DNA of 64,000 nt from Pterobdella sp. o SKG-2022. Taxonomy: Eukaryota; Annelida; Clitellata; Hirudinida; Piscicolidae. The stretch covers positions 9,824,294-9,888,293 of the forward strand of contig OZ038321.1 in the NCBI GenBank assembly GCA_964035795.1. Reading direction: 5' to 3'. Within the stretch, counting starts at the first letter, position 1; each line of letters starts with the position of its first letter. Below are positions 11,075-22,548 of the stretch, one piece after another. The notes under the pieces are model-generated. The model had not been told where the DNA came from and did not search any database. It saw nothing but the letters and a program-made list of their open reading frames with translations. The translations under genes and the position numbers were made by a program.

Positions 11075-12300
11075 TTGCAGGCGGTTTCAGCTTTAGCCAA
11101 GCGTCAGTTCGTGTTGTGGAACGTGAGGAATACACGTTTTGTGCCCAGATCAGATCTTTCTTTTGCTAATTTTCTCACTGATACTGGTGAGCCTTTTGTA
11201 TTTAATAGTGAAGAATTGATAATTTTAGGCACGATCCAAAACGTGCAATATCTAAACGGATCGCATTGGTTTTTGACGGCACTTTCAAGCATGACCCTTT
11301 AAGATACCAACTTTATCGTATCCATATTCTGTTATAGAATTTGCCTATATGTCTTCTGATATATGCTGTAATGAAGAAAAGAACTAGATCAGCTTATCGG
11401 TTTTTTTTAACTTTGTAAAATCTGTAGTTTCACTGAATTGTCTCTTATATTTTTAACTAAAGATTTTGAAATGACTGCTATAAAAGCCATAAAAGAGGAT
11501 TTTTTGTGGACCGTTCTTCATGACTGTTTTTTTGCATTTTAAGCAGGCCATTTATAGCCAGCTCAAAAATGTAGGCCTGCTACGTTGATATGAAGCCAAC
11601 CAAGCCAACGCACATATTATCAAAAAGATTTTTTTTCTCAGTTTCCTACCGGAGAAGTTAGTGCTGAAAGCCTTTATGTCAATAGTTGATAGTTTAGATG
11701 ATAGGGATGCACTTATATTTAACGAGTTTATTGAGTATTGTAATGTGAATTAGGTGGGACTGGAGCTGGGTAGATCCCGATACCCTATTTCTTTATGGAA
11801 CAATTATGATAGAATTAGGTTTAACCTACCCCGTGCCGATAATAGTGTCGATGTATAATAGTTTAAAACATAAGGAAGAAGTAATTCATCCCTGAGTAGA
11901 TAATTTAGTGAAAAAGTTGGTATTAGAGCAAGTAGACGTTAGTTTAAGATTAATTAATTATGAATTAGGTAATATAAACGTAGAAAATAGGCAATCCAAT
12001 AATAGATTATATAATATTATTATCAGATTAAATCCAACTTTTAATATTAATATCAATAGTTTTTTACAAAGTTTAAGTAATTTAAGGGTCTAAGTAATTT
12101 ATAGGCTTAAGTATTTTAATATTATGTTTTATACTATTGTTGGTTCATGGTATACCTAATTCTATCATAATTATTCCATAAAGAAGTATGAAATCTGGCT
12201 TCTACACAATTTGCATTAAAATACTCAAAAAATTCGTTTAGCATAATTTCATGCCTATTACTTGAACTCTTGGTAACCTATATAAAGATTGTGGTGCTGA
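11075..12300 (+). pseudogene. MULE-like DNA transposon, copy 1, decayed
   Basis: Near 11240-11330 one frame reads ALVFDGTFKHDPLRYQLYRI, the start of a MULE-type transposase with its first catalytic Asp (DGTF). Later frames give FIEYCNVN, then PISLWNNYDRIRFNLPRADN, corresponding to the family's FP.ELWN and LPRTNN blocks, then LVKKLVLEQVDVSLRLINYE. Order and spacing fit a single transposase with at least four frame breaks. Sequence 11390-12300 is shared with the copy at 26090-27385. An inverted pair, 11695-11825 against 12150-12275, lies inside it and is also present in the second copy. Confidence 0.7.
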
Positions 12301-13267
12301 GTCGCATACCTACGTATATATGAGCACCCGATTTTCAGTTCTGAGTTGAACCCGTTCTTTTCTTCATCAAAGCATAAATTGGAGAGAATGTATTAGACTC
12401 TCTAATAGCATATGTTATAAAGTTGTTATCTTAGAAAATTGTGCTTGAAATCACAAACCAGTGTACCCCATTTTGATGTCAATTGCTCACAATAATAAAA
12501 TAAAATTAAATTAAACAAACGGTCCACAAGCATCGTGAGCCGATTAGTGATAGGTTTGATGTCGTGTTTTGGAACATAGGCTGTCGCTTGGGGACAGTCT
12601 TTTAGAATAAAAGTATAAGTTGGAATATCAAATGACCATTTTGGACTGCTATTATGAACTTTTTTTTGTAAAATTGTACCATTTTGTAAAATTTGACTAC
12701 CATTATGAAGTATTTTTGTGAAATTGGACTACTATAAAGAAAAAAACTATAAAAATATTATGAAAAAAATTTTATTGATCGATTAATTGATACTATTATG
12801 AAGTATTTTGTACAATTGGACTACCCAAGAGTAGTAGAATTATTCTCACAATAAATACTGACACATTGCTTTTCTTTTAATAAAAAATTTTGTTGACCAT
12901 GAACTGAATGCAAAAGAAACATCCTTACAAAAAATGTTTAATATTTTTGTTGTTTCATTTGAAAAAAATAATCAAATTTAATTAATAAAAACTCTCATTG
13001 AAATCAAATATAAAAAAAATATTTCTTTGAACAAGGCTTAAACTTATAAATATAATGAAAAGTACAATCAATTTGAATCCAAAGTATTCAATTAATATTT
13101 CATAATTTATAGTTTATTGCATAAATACGACATTTGTCTTATAACCCATAGAGAAGATTTTAATTGTATGAAATCAGTCTTATTTAACAGTCCTTAAGGC
13201 AAAACATAGCTTTTTAGCACATATTTTAGAACTATTGAAAAGTTAAAAAATATTTCAAAACAGCCTT
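12301..13267. other. No gene seen
   Basis: AT-rich sequence with simple runs around 12640-12840, where ATTATGAAGTATTTTTGT-like and TTGGACTACTAT-like phrases recur loosely. No coding segment found. Confidence 0.4.
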
Positions 13268-13368
13268 TTATTGTAGAGTCTTCTTTTTTGACCTCAAAGC
13301 TCTCTCTTATCAGTAGACATACTGATTAGAGAGTCTTGAGATCAAAAAAGAAGTTAATGCAACAATAA
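13268..13368. repeat. Long imperfect hairpin
   Basis: Arms of about 48 bases, 13268-13315 and 13320-13368, pair with a 4-base loop. The right arm TACTGATTAGAGAGTCTTGA and ATCAAAAAAGAAG is the reverse complement of the left arm with few mismatches. It does not look coding. Confidence 0.7.
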
Positions 13369-13724
13369 GATCCAAACATCTTGATTCTCTATGTTATAGG
13401 TTTGCAGCTTTCCTTGTTAGAGACATCAAAAGGTTGAGAGTGGTTTCAATAGGAGTTGGTGATGGATTGGTATCAAGAGAGAGTATGAATGGTCTTATAA
13501 CAGTATTCACAGTGTATCGGAGACAGAGATGATTTCAATGCGAAACATGGTAAGATTGCAAGGAGCTTTCCTCAGTAACTTCATACAACTTGGCTATCTC
13601 AACTTTATCACTATTGGAAATGGTATGCGAGCTGGAGATCTCTAGAGACAATTGTGTTGCAAACTTCCAGATGATTTATTAACTTTCCCTAACTTCTTCC
13701 TCAACCATCTGAACATTGGTTATC

Positions 13725-13905
13725 CCCCTAAATCTGTTTTTACAAATCAAGTTAAATATGAAATTAGAAAATTATCTTCAAGGCTAAATTAGTGAAATTT
13801 TCTAGTGAGAGTAAATTGTATTTTAAAACATGAAATTGAAATTTCATATGAATGAAAATTTATTTAATCCAAAGGTATGGATTAAATTCCTATTAAAAAC
13901 TACTA
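13725..13905 (-). repeat. Dispersed repeat R3, copy 3
   Basis: It is the reverse complement of 23035-23215 over about 170 bases, including ATGAAATTGAAATTTCATAT and ACAAATCAAGTTAAATATGA. The stretch between the hairpin and this repeat (13370-13724) contains no gene that I can support. Confidence 0.7.
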
Positions 13906-13964
13906 CTTTGACTCATAATTTGTTGAATAAAACTAAATTTTCAATAAATATTGTTTAAAAAACT

Positions 13965-14085
13965 AAAACGAAATTTAATCTGAGCGCAAACGTCGCAAAA
14001 CCGAGCGTTAATAAAAATTGCGTCTAAATTTGATTGAAAAGGCTGTAAATGTAAATGGTTGAAACATCCGCGACCCTATATTATC
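13965..14085 (+). repeat. Dispersed repeat R2, copy 2
   Basis: GAGCGCAAACGTCGCAAAAC, CGAGCGTTAATAAAAAT, GGCTGTAAATGTAAATGG and CCGCGACCCTAT match the copy at 7070-7180 in the same order. Confidence 0.7.
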
Positions 14086-14104
14086 ACAAGCATAACACTC
14101 CTGG

Positions 14105-14285
14105 ATGAGCTATGTTGTAATGCGGTATTTATAAAGCGCTATTCCTTATAAATCAAAGCGCTTTCTACAAATTTAATGTAGCGAAAACACACTGTGGAAG
14201 AGGTGCTAATTGTCGGTCCATGCGAGATCGAACCCGGTAACTTTAGACAATTAGTCTAATGCTATTGAGCTATAGGCGCCGACGA
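14105..14285 (-). repeat. tRNA-derived SINE S1, copy 2
   Basis: In reverse complement it gives the S1 head, including the B-box region GGGTTCGATC, then ACCTCTTCCACAGTGTGTTT and the tail AAAGCGCTTTATAAATACCG. Its 5' end lies about 340 bp from the PIN4 start codon. Confidence 0.82.
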
Positions 14286-14621
14286 TGTTACAATAAATAG
14301 TCGTTTTGAGCGTTTAATATAAACTCAATTTTACTTTTCTAAAAAGTTTTTTATATAAATTTCATTTAATAAAAAATAATATACGATTAAATAAATTTTT
14401 CTAGTTATTTTTTTTAGAATTATTGTCAACCAATCAAATATGTTTTTGTGAGGTTGTGGCTTGCGTTTCGAACGACTGCTCATTTTGAACCACAGAATAA
14501 TGAACACTAATTAAAACAGTTGTTTTTTTTGTTCATATGATTATTGTAACAATTTTATTAAATCAAAATAATTTTAAAACTTGTTAGCAAATTGTTTTCG
14601 TTGGTTAATCCTTGTTTTCTC

Positions 14622-15135
14622 ATGCCACCTAAAAGTAAAAGTGCAAATAAAAAAGGCAGCGAAAGCTGTGGTGGAAATAGTAAAAAAAATGATAAAAATG
14701 ATGCAGAAAGAGAAGGGGAAAAACAAGTTAAAGGAGGAACATCAGTGAAAGTAAAAAATATGAATTTAATAATAAGTAATAATTAAATGTTTTCAAACAA
14801 GGTGCGACACATATTGTGTGAAAAGCAATCAAAAATCCTTGAGGCTTTAGATAAACTAAAATCTGGAGAAAAATTTAATGAAGTAGCTTCTTCATATAGT
14901 GAGGATAAAGCCAGACAGGGTGTATGAAAATATCTTAATGAATCTAATTAGTTTAATTTATTAAAGAATTTTGTAGGGTGATCTAGGATGGATGTCAAGA
15001 GGGAGCATGGTAGGACCCTTCCAAGATGCTGCATTTGCCTTGTCACCAAGCACACCTTCCAATCCTTTTTACACTAATCCTCCAATCAAAACAAAATTTG
15101 GATATCATATTATCATGATTGAAGGAAAAAAATAA
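14622..15135 (+). CDS. PIN4: Parvulin-type peptidyl-prolyl isomerase PIN4
   Basis: Exons 14622-14750, 14802-14921 and 14977-15135 are joined by introns of only 51 and 55 nt and encode 135 residues. The N-terminal 42 residues are a lysine, glycine and serine-rich tail starting [13 protein letters not shown], as in the nucleic-acid-binding tail of human PIN4. The catalytic domain begins [11 protein letters not shown] and continues [20 protein letters not shown], then [18 protein letters not shown] and [10 protein letters not shown] to the C-terminus. All the conserved parvulin blocks are present. Human PIN4 has 131 residues, so the gene looks complete. It acts in ribosome biogenesis and chromatin in other animals. 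The ATG at 14622 is chosen because it starts the MPPK motif. Confidence 0.95.
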
Positions 15136-15176
15136 TTTACTCATTTATTGACTAAATCCAATCATATTTCAAGTTA

Positions 15177-15182
15177 AATAAA
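15177..15182 (+). promoter_or_regulatory. Likely PIN4 polyadenylation signal
   Basis: AATAAA lies 42 nt after the PIN4 stop codon, in the 488-bp gap that separates PIN4 from the convergent NCOA6-like gene. Confidence 0.5.
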
Positions 15183-15623
15183 AATCCATAGTTCTCTTGT
15201 AAAAAATAAGTTAACAAATTCAAAGAATGTTACATATTTATTTTTCCTATTTACACATACATACATAAGTTCAAAATCATAAGAACTTTGCAGTCACATG
15301 ATTAAATATACAAGTCAACATTGAATTTGGATAAATATTTCAGAAAAGTTAGATGAATAGATTTGTGGTGGTAGAAATGAAGTATCCATTTATAACTTTT
15401 GTTTCTTGGTTGGTGTTGAAACTTCTGAATATGTAGAAGTAAAAAAATTCTTGAATGATAATTGATTATATATTTGTTGAATAATTATAAACTAGCAAAG
15501 AAGTTAAAGCATTAATAACACATAGTAGCTTTCCAGAGACATATGTATTTTTATCTTAAATTATTCTTTGAAAGAGGATTGTTTTTAATTCATCCACATA
15601 AATATATATAACTTGCTAAAAGT

Positions 15624-18600
15624 TTAAAAGAAACCTGAAGTTTTGATCAGTTCAGATGTACTTTCACCAACAATTCCTTCTAACTTTTTATCATTTTTCC
15701 TGGTCTGTTCAGTATCTTCAGAATTCTGCATTTGCTTATTATGCACTTTTTTGTTAACAGAACATTTCGATTTTGAAGTTTTAGTATCCATTTTATTAGT
15801 TAATGAAACAGATATTTGTTTGTTTTTGCCATCACTTACACTCTCTCTAGTGGTTTGATCTCGCAATAATTTTTTCTGTCTTTCAGAAGCCTTAGTCACA
15901 GAAGATTCGAGAGCTAGTTCAGTTTTTTTAATAGTCCTCGTAGACCTCCTAGGAGCAGATGTCTCCTTTAACACATCTCCTGAATTCAAAAGTGTATTAC
16001 TTTCAGAAGTTTGTGCGCCAGAGGATGAAAATGTTTTCGTTTTGTTGCTACTTCTTGTTGACATGCGAGAAGGGCTAGGTCCATTGAGAACTTCAACTGA
16101 GCTAGTTGATTCTTTTCTCACTCCTCGTCTTTTCATCTTTTTAACTTCTTCTTTATCTCCTGCATCTTTCTTTTCAATGTTTTTTGCACCTGTTTTTGAT
16201 ACATGATTCCCATTTTTAAAAGGAGATTTTAAATGTCTCTCTTCATTTTCTTTGGCCATTTTATCAACTTTATTTTCAAAATCATTTTGCATAGAATTCA
16301 TACCATTTTCTTTTGAAGCAAAAGCGTGATTGGAAACTTGTAAAGAGTTGTGTGCATACCTGGGATTGTTTTTGAAGCTCATTTGATGTAACTCATCAGT
16401 GAAGAAGTCTTCATTCATCAGCATTTCATCTAAATTTCCGTCATTTATGTTTGAAGCAAGAGCTTCCGCTAATTTTTCAATATCATCATAGTCTTTCGAA
16501 GCAATAATACTGTCTAGATGACTTTCATCCTCAGCATTTAAACAGAATTGTATATCAGGTTCAACTACAGATATGGTACTGTTGTTTGAGTTGGTAGATG
16601 CAGTGTTGTTATGGTCACTGGTCTTTTGTGCCATTTCCTGAAAATCTTCCTCGGTGTATATTTTCATTCTTTCATTCTTATAATGCTCTGATAATACTGA
16701 TGAATCATTCAAATTCTCAGTATTTGGTGGTTTTGATTGGAGATTAATAGGCCACTGTTTGATGGATGGAGGAATGTTGTGTACTTTGTTGACTGGAACA
16801 CCAGGTGAATTCAAAGGAGAATGTTGAAAATCCACAACACCCATGGCTTTTTGAACAGATTCCGTTAGGTTGTGAGAATAACCAGGTGAAGTTATTGGCA
16901 TTGGTACAACCTCCACTTTTGATTTTGTCTCCTCATTTAAACGAGTTTTAAGTTGGGTTATTTGGGAAGTTGACAAAGACCTTGTGTAGGTTTTACAAGT
17001 CTCTGCAAAACATTTTGCTGAATTCTCACTCTTCTGTGAATTTATTTGAGAGAAATTGCTGTTAGGAATACTGTTTTTAGCTATTTCAACTTGCTCCAAT
17101 AATTGCGCAACTGTCAGATTGGTTTTTGATTTGAAGGATATGTGAGATTCTTCATTGTTTTTTAAAGGCCTTTTTGGAGGTTTCACTTGGTTACTCAAAG
17201 TTCCTTCCATGAGATCTGTTGAATATGGAAATATAAATAAATACATTTATATAGAAAGAAAAATTTTTGATTTTACTCTCAAAATACTCCATTTGTAAAC
17301 AAGTCACACTGCCCAAGTGGGAAGGATGGATCTTGATATCGATAATTTCAAGTAAAATGTTGGCTCAAGCTAGGAGTTTAAAAACTTCTCATGAATGGTT
17401 TATTTTATGATTTATGCTATTGAAACTACCAATAACCTAAGCCAACTGATGTCAACCCCATTGACTGGGACATGATTATATATCATACTTTTTCAAAATG
17501 AGTAATTTTTTTAAACAGCCAGCCCAAAGAAAAACTATTGAATTTAGATTCACCATTCCCACACTTAAAAAATTTGTCTTGCTATTGCCATCTGAGATTA
17601 TTTTACAAGCAGATTTGCAGGATCATCAGGATGTTAACCTGTCTATACCTGCTATCAGTTAACTAGATTATGATAGAAAAGCATCCGGCAATGCCAGGAT
17701 AGCCATTTTCAAATAAAAATTAACAAAAAAATGTTCTCAAAAACAAAATTTATAAAATTTTTTGAAACAGCATTCAACAATTTCAATGATAATCAAAATC
17801 CTGTATATGTTCATTTTTTTGTAATAATATGATTACCATTTCCTTGAGATGATGTGGCATTCAAATTTTGAGAGTGACTAGGTGAATTCTGGAAAGACAC
17901 ATTGACTTTGGATGGAAGAGGATCAGTGATGAATGCAGAAAGCTGTTGAGTACAATCATCTTTGCTATACAAATCATTGCTTGGTAAGATGGGTTGAAGA
18001 CTTTTTGGGGAGTATTTTGTAATTTCAGAGTTGACTGACTCATTTGATGAATTTTTTGATGCTGTTGATTAAAAATCAAATTGGTTCAAGAATGAATTAT
18101 CAGCTATTCTAGTAATTACTCTTTTAAAAACTAACCTTTTTCAGATGAAACAAGTTTTTTGGAATCTTTGTCTCCATTATTCATGTACGAAATACCTACA
18201 GATGTGGAAAAACAGGTCATATTTGACCTACCATTATCATTTTGAAATTCATTGGTATTAAAATCATGATTATGACCTTTTAAATTTTTATTTAAAGATT
18301 TTTTATTTTGATTTTTTTTAGAAGCTAATGAATTAATATGACTCCTTGCATTGCTTTCATTTACTAGCATTTGTTCACCAAAAGGATAACTTGAACCCTC
18401 AGAACTTGTGAAAATGTATTTACTTTCAAAAAAATTTGATGTTTCAACATCTTTTACTTTTTGATTAACATCAATTAATGGATTTATATTTTTGAGATGT
18501 GTTGATTCTGATTGAGACTTGAGTGGCAATGAAGCTGAGAATGTAGATGTATACATGGGATTAAAATTTTCTGATGAAGTCTTAGAAAACGTTGATTGGT

Positions 18601-19955
18601 GTGTATTTCGTAATGAATAATTATTGTTCAATTGTTTTTTCATATCCCCATCACTTTGTGAAATATTATCAACAGTTTGAGATCCAAAAGAATGGCTATG
18701 TTGAAGACTAGTGGTAATATGAGTGGAAGAATATTCTGTTAATTTAGATAATGATAAATTAAATAGATTTGTTGATTCTACTTGATTTGCTTTATATTTT
18801 TCAGACATATCTTCTGAATATTTTTTTAGATTACTTGATTGGAACCTTGTGGCTTCATTTTGATAATTTTTTTCTTCTAAATTTGGTACATAGCTAGAAC
18901 AAACTTTGTGTGTACGATTTGATGTAGATGATGTATAAAAATTACTTTTTAATCTTTTTGACTTTTTGGATTGGCTGCATTTTCGTTTAAGTTGTTTACA
19001 AAAATCATTTGGATTATCAGCATATTCATGATTTTGAGGAAGATTGTTGGTATTTCGACTCCCAGGACTTCTCAACAAATTTACTAAAAGAGGACTAGAC
19101 GAGACAAAATTCTGATTTGATGTAGTTGAGATATTTTCGGTCTGATTATTTGAAAGGTTAATGTTTGAAAAAGCATTTTTTGAAGAAAAATTAGTATACG
19201 GAAGGCCTTGAAATTTTGAATAGGTGGGTGAATTTTCTGATGTTGCATCAATGTTGTTCACAAGTTCTTTATTCAAAATTAGATTTTTTTGAAAATTTTT
19301 AGATTGTACAGCTCCTTTAGTTTGTGTTATAGTTTGATATGAAGATGAAAATTTTTGTATAGTTTGAGATGAAAGGTGCATTAATGAAACAGGCAATGAA
19401 TTTAATGATGATGAAATGGCAGTTGAAAGATGAACTGATACTGAAGTATTATATACAGATGAATTATAGTTTTGAAGTGATAGTGAAGAGGAAAAAAGTG
19501 ATGAAGCTAATGAAGGAGAGTTTAACAAAGAGTTGGTGGGCACATTTGGTAACATGCTTGCATTAAAAGGCACATGTTGAGATGGACGAGCATGGTTAAG
19601 AGAAAATTGCTGTTTTCCTATTTGAACTGCCAACACTCCCATTTCTTTTAGCAAATAATTTTGTTGCTCAGCAAGGTGTTTCAACTTATTAGCTGCTTCA
19701 AGTGGTAGCTTCAAAGTCACTCTCACGCTGTTCCATGGTTCAATTTTTTCTACCAATAAATCTTTTTCATTATCTGAAAAAATAATTTTTAATCTTGGAC
19801 TAATCATATTTACTTTGAAAGTCACTGATCATACCTGAAACAACCAATTTTTGAAGACGGAATTTGAAGTTATTAAATTGTGTTAAAAAGTCTGGTGAAT
19901 AATAGTTTCCTTTACAAGTTATAACCGTTTCTAAAAATTCGGTTTGAGAACCCAT
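15624..19955 (-). CDS. NCOA6: NCOA6-like nuclear receptor coactivator
   Basis: Four exons on the minus strand, 19835-19955, 18136-19773, 17837-18061 and 15624-17215, join in phase with introns of 61, 74 and 621 nt to encode 1191 residues. Exon 1 starts MGSQTEFLETVITCKGNYY, like the N-terminal domain of NCOA6. Across the junction comes VEKIEPWNSVRVTLKLPLEA and then KEMGVLAVQIG, near-identical in pattern to VEPWNSVRVTF...LGILSVQIEG in vertebrates. Residues about 268-276 read PLLVNLLRS: an LXXLL nuclear-receptor box at 270-274, in the same SPLLVNLL context as human NCOA6 and likewise followed by a lysine/arginine patch (about 300-316). The rest is low-complexity Ser/Asn/Thr-rich. The C-terminal part has RS/RST basic patches (MSTRSSNK, RRSTRTIKK). 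NCOA6 is the scaffold of the ASCOM MLL3/MLL4 H3K4 methyltransferase complex. At about 1190 residues it is roughly half the vertebrate length. Further 3' exons cannot be excluded. Confidence 0.85.
17290..17475 (+). repeat. S2 repeat, copy in NCOA6 intron 3
   Basis: GGATCTTGATATCGATAATT, TTCAAGT, then CTGATGTCAACCCC and GACTGGGACATG match the order of the S2 copies at 58.2 and 62.4 kb. It accounts for much of the only long intron of the NCOA6-like gene. Confidence 0.65.
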
Positions 19956-20690
19956 AGTAATTTTAAAATTATTCTGTGAATATTTTTAAAAGTTCAATTG
20001 AAAATATGACAACTTTATTTAAGATTTTTGCAGCTGCTTAACTAAATACAATAAAAGCCGCAAACTCATTGTAACGACAAAAACTAAATTAATAAATTTT
20101 AACATATATTTTATGACTATATGAAAAATACAATAATTAAATTGTTTATCCAAAATTAGCAACTTGTAGTATAAAATTTACGATTGCAAAATTAGGGTTT
20201 TACAATTTTTACCAAAATCCATTAAAATATCTTCAGAGTTTTCGAAATATTAAATGTTAAATAAATTTTATATTTAGTAAATGAATAAAATTTAATCCTT
20301 TATAATATGTTTTAATCGAAAAAATAATTAAAAAATGTCGCCATATATAACAACACGATTGCGCATGAACAAAGTGGTAAAGCTTTGATGAACTCCTAAA
20401 CAATATTTTCGATTATTTTGAAAAACTAGAAAAGCAAGAAAAAATAATACTTTAAAAAACTTGGGAAAAAATTTTTTCAAATAATTTATTTTAACTAAAA
20501 TTTTATAATATTTGTCTGAAAAACTTTGGAAACAGATCAAAAATCATTTATGGAAAAATGATTTTTACTAGCCACAATAAAACGCGTATTATTAAGAACA
20601 CTAAAAAATTTTTTTGAGATACGAAGCTTTTTGTTAATTAATAATAAGCATAATAAACTTTTTTATAGCGCCAAAGAGGTAACTGAGGCG
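19956..20690. other. Upstream of the NCOA6-like gene, AT-rich
   Basis: Contains the presumed promoter and 5' leader of the minus-strand gene starting at 19955. No TATA box or CpG-rich patch stands out and no other gene is seen. Confidence 0.4.
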
Positions 20691-21749
20691 CCCCGTGTCA
20701 AATATTGTTGAAAGATAGTCTAAAAAGATATATTGAGTTTCTAATTTCGAGTGGTAGAGGGTTCCAAACAGCAGAAGACTATAATGTATCTGAATTCTCT
20801 TTCAGATACATTATAGGGTTTTCAGTCACTTTTTAAACCTTTGCGATCAATTTTTATTTTTTTGCAATCATTTTTTAAATCTTCGCAATCAATTTTGATT
20901 GCTTAAAATTTGTTTACCTGAAGTTTCACTTTAATTATTTTAATATACATTTTTTTAATTATCAAATTTTGTATTAAGAATAGTACATTCATAAAATCAA
21001 CTCATTTTTCTAAATGTCGAAAATATTTAAAAAGTGATTGCAATAATTCAAAAAGTGATTGCAAAGATTTGAAAAGTGATTGCGAAGATTTGAAAAGTGA
21101 TCAAAAACTCTATATAAGTGATACTATTCTTTATGAGAAGTGTAGCAACTGAGAATCTCGGGTTGGGTCTTTTCTGGATGAGATTGTATAAGTAGTCTGG
21201 AATGGATGTGGTATAAGTTTTATAAGTTATCAATGCAATCCTAAAAATTATTCTATTGTTAACTGGAAGCCGATGAAGTTGGGAAAAGTAATTTTCAGAT
21301 GAGTGATGAAGGTAGGGATGCGGTGTGCTTATGTTCAATGATGTTCTGGCAACTTTGTTCATTATTCGCTGAAGTTGTTCTTGTTGATGTCTAGTATTTT
21401 TGTATAGAAGAGAATTACAACAATCAAGTCTACTAAGAACCAAACAACGAGCCAGTGTACAAGCCATATCATTGGTGAGGAATTGACGTATGTGAGATAA
21501 AACTCGAAGAGGATGAATGCAAGAACGAATGAAAGTTGTAATATGGTACGATAATTTCTCATCAATAGTGATTCCAAGGGCTTTTGCTTTTTTGATGAGG
21601 TCGATTGAAGTGGAACCAAAATTGATAGATGAAAGTGATAAAAATTTATTCAGTTGTTGTGGGATACCAATTTTTTTAATGATTTCAGTTTTTGAGGTAT
21701 AACTAAGTAACATTTCAAAGTATGAGAAACACACCAAACTGAGCAACAT
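20690..21749 (-). pseudogene. L2-type LINE 3' half, interrupted by a MITE
   Basis: The open stretch from 21749 encodes LNKFLSLSSINFGSTSIDLI, KALGITIDEKLSYH, LVLSRLDCCNSLLY, LQRIMNKVARTSLN and LHRLPVNNRIIFRIALITYK, the post-RT region of L2/CR1 elements. The conserved closing block SSAVWNPLPLEIRN appears at 20700-20775. Between the two parts lies the inserted element at 20812-21114. The catalytic RT core is missing (5' truncation). Confidence 0.8.
20812..21114. mobile_element. Palindromic MITE with subterminal repeats
   Basis: The ends are inverted: TATAGGGTTTTCAGTCACTT on the left, and TATAGAGTTTTTGATCACTT on the right when read in reverse. Each arm holds several copies of a roughly 20-bp phrase (CACTTTTYAAATCTTYGCAA) with GCAATC steps, oriented toward the centre. 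It splits an L2 coding stretch, so it is a later insertion. No coding capacity is present, so it needs a transposase in trans. A perfect 15-bp stem-loop (20779-20816) overlaps its left tip. Confidence 0.7.
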
Positions 21750-22227
21750 TCTAGTAATTGAAAATGTTACTTAGTAAACGAAAAGCTTTTTGTTTTTATA
21801 AAATTTATTAGTGTTTTTAAATATTCTTATTTATTTATGACAAAATCAAACACGATGGTTTACAAAAATATCAATTTCCAAAGCTCTTCAATTAATTGTG
21901 GAATTCTCGAATGGTGGTTGAACGGCCTAAACGCCAATTAATTATATTCAGAATTTTAGTAAATTGCATAGAATAATTCAAAATTGAAAAAATTTCAAAA
22001 ACCAAAATTTATACTCTTCACTTAAACCAACATCCAACCTAGTAGTGGAAGTTCACGCTTACTATGAAAAGTATAACGTTTTTTTACCCTGACCAAAAGG
22101 GTTTAAACAGTTTTTGATCAGGTTTTTATAATTTACTATTTCTCTGGCTAAGAAAGCATTGTTTTGGTTTGGGATTGCTATTTTTCATTATTATTTTTTG
22201 AATGAATGATACCTTTAAAATGATTTT
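21750..22227. other. No gene seen
   Basis: AT-rich. Around 21990-22160 are short phrases without an open frame. Nothing can be assigned. Confidence 0.4.
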
Positions 22228-22548
22228 TTAGTGGGAGAAATAGCAAGTTATAAAATGTGGTCCAAATCTATAGTAAGCGTAAAGTGCTTGCCCAACCAAT
22301 TTGCGCTCTTTGCTACCACGAAAATACTTATAATTACCGCAAATAAACATTAGATCGTGACCGATTATAACTCTAACGGCATTTGCATCTAGAGACTGAA
22401 AAATTTGTAGCAAAATATCTCAAAATGCATTCGCAGCACAGGTTCTTTTTCATCTTCTTGTTGCATTTGTCCACCGCGAGAAAGGTGCACTAACTGAGAA
22501 TTTGGTGTAGTGAACTCTTTTTGAACTTGCCAGTAATAAGCTAAGCAA
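22228..22548 (-). pseudogene. Coding-like remnant of unknown origin
   Basis: Two minus-strand frames look protein-like: WQVQKEFTTPNSQLVHLSRG followed by GQMQQEDEKEPVLRMHFEIF, and after a frameshift DANAVRVIIGHDLMFICGNY with KYFRGSKERKLVGQALYAYY. The composition is not that of random AT-rich DNA, but I do not recognise the family. It abuts the (CAAA)n array. Confidence 0.3.

Noticed and set aside
13380..13720. Less AT-biased region, possibly coding
   Set aside because: No frame stays open for more than about 40 codons on either strand and no splice-flanked exon was convincing.
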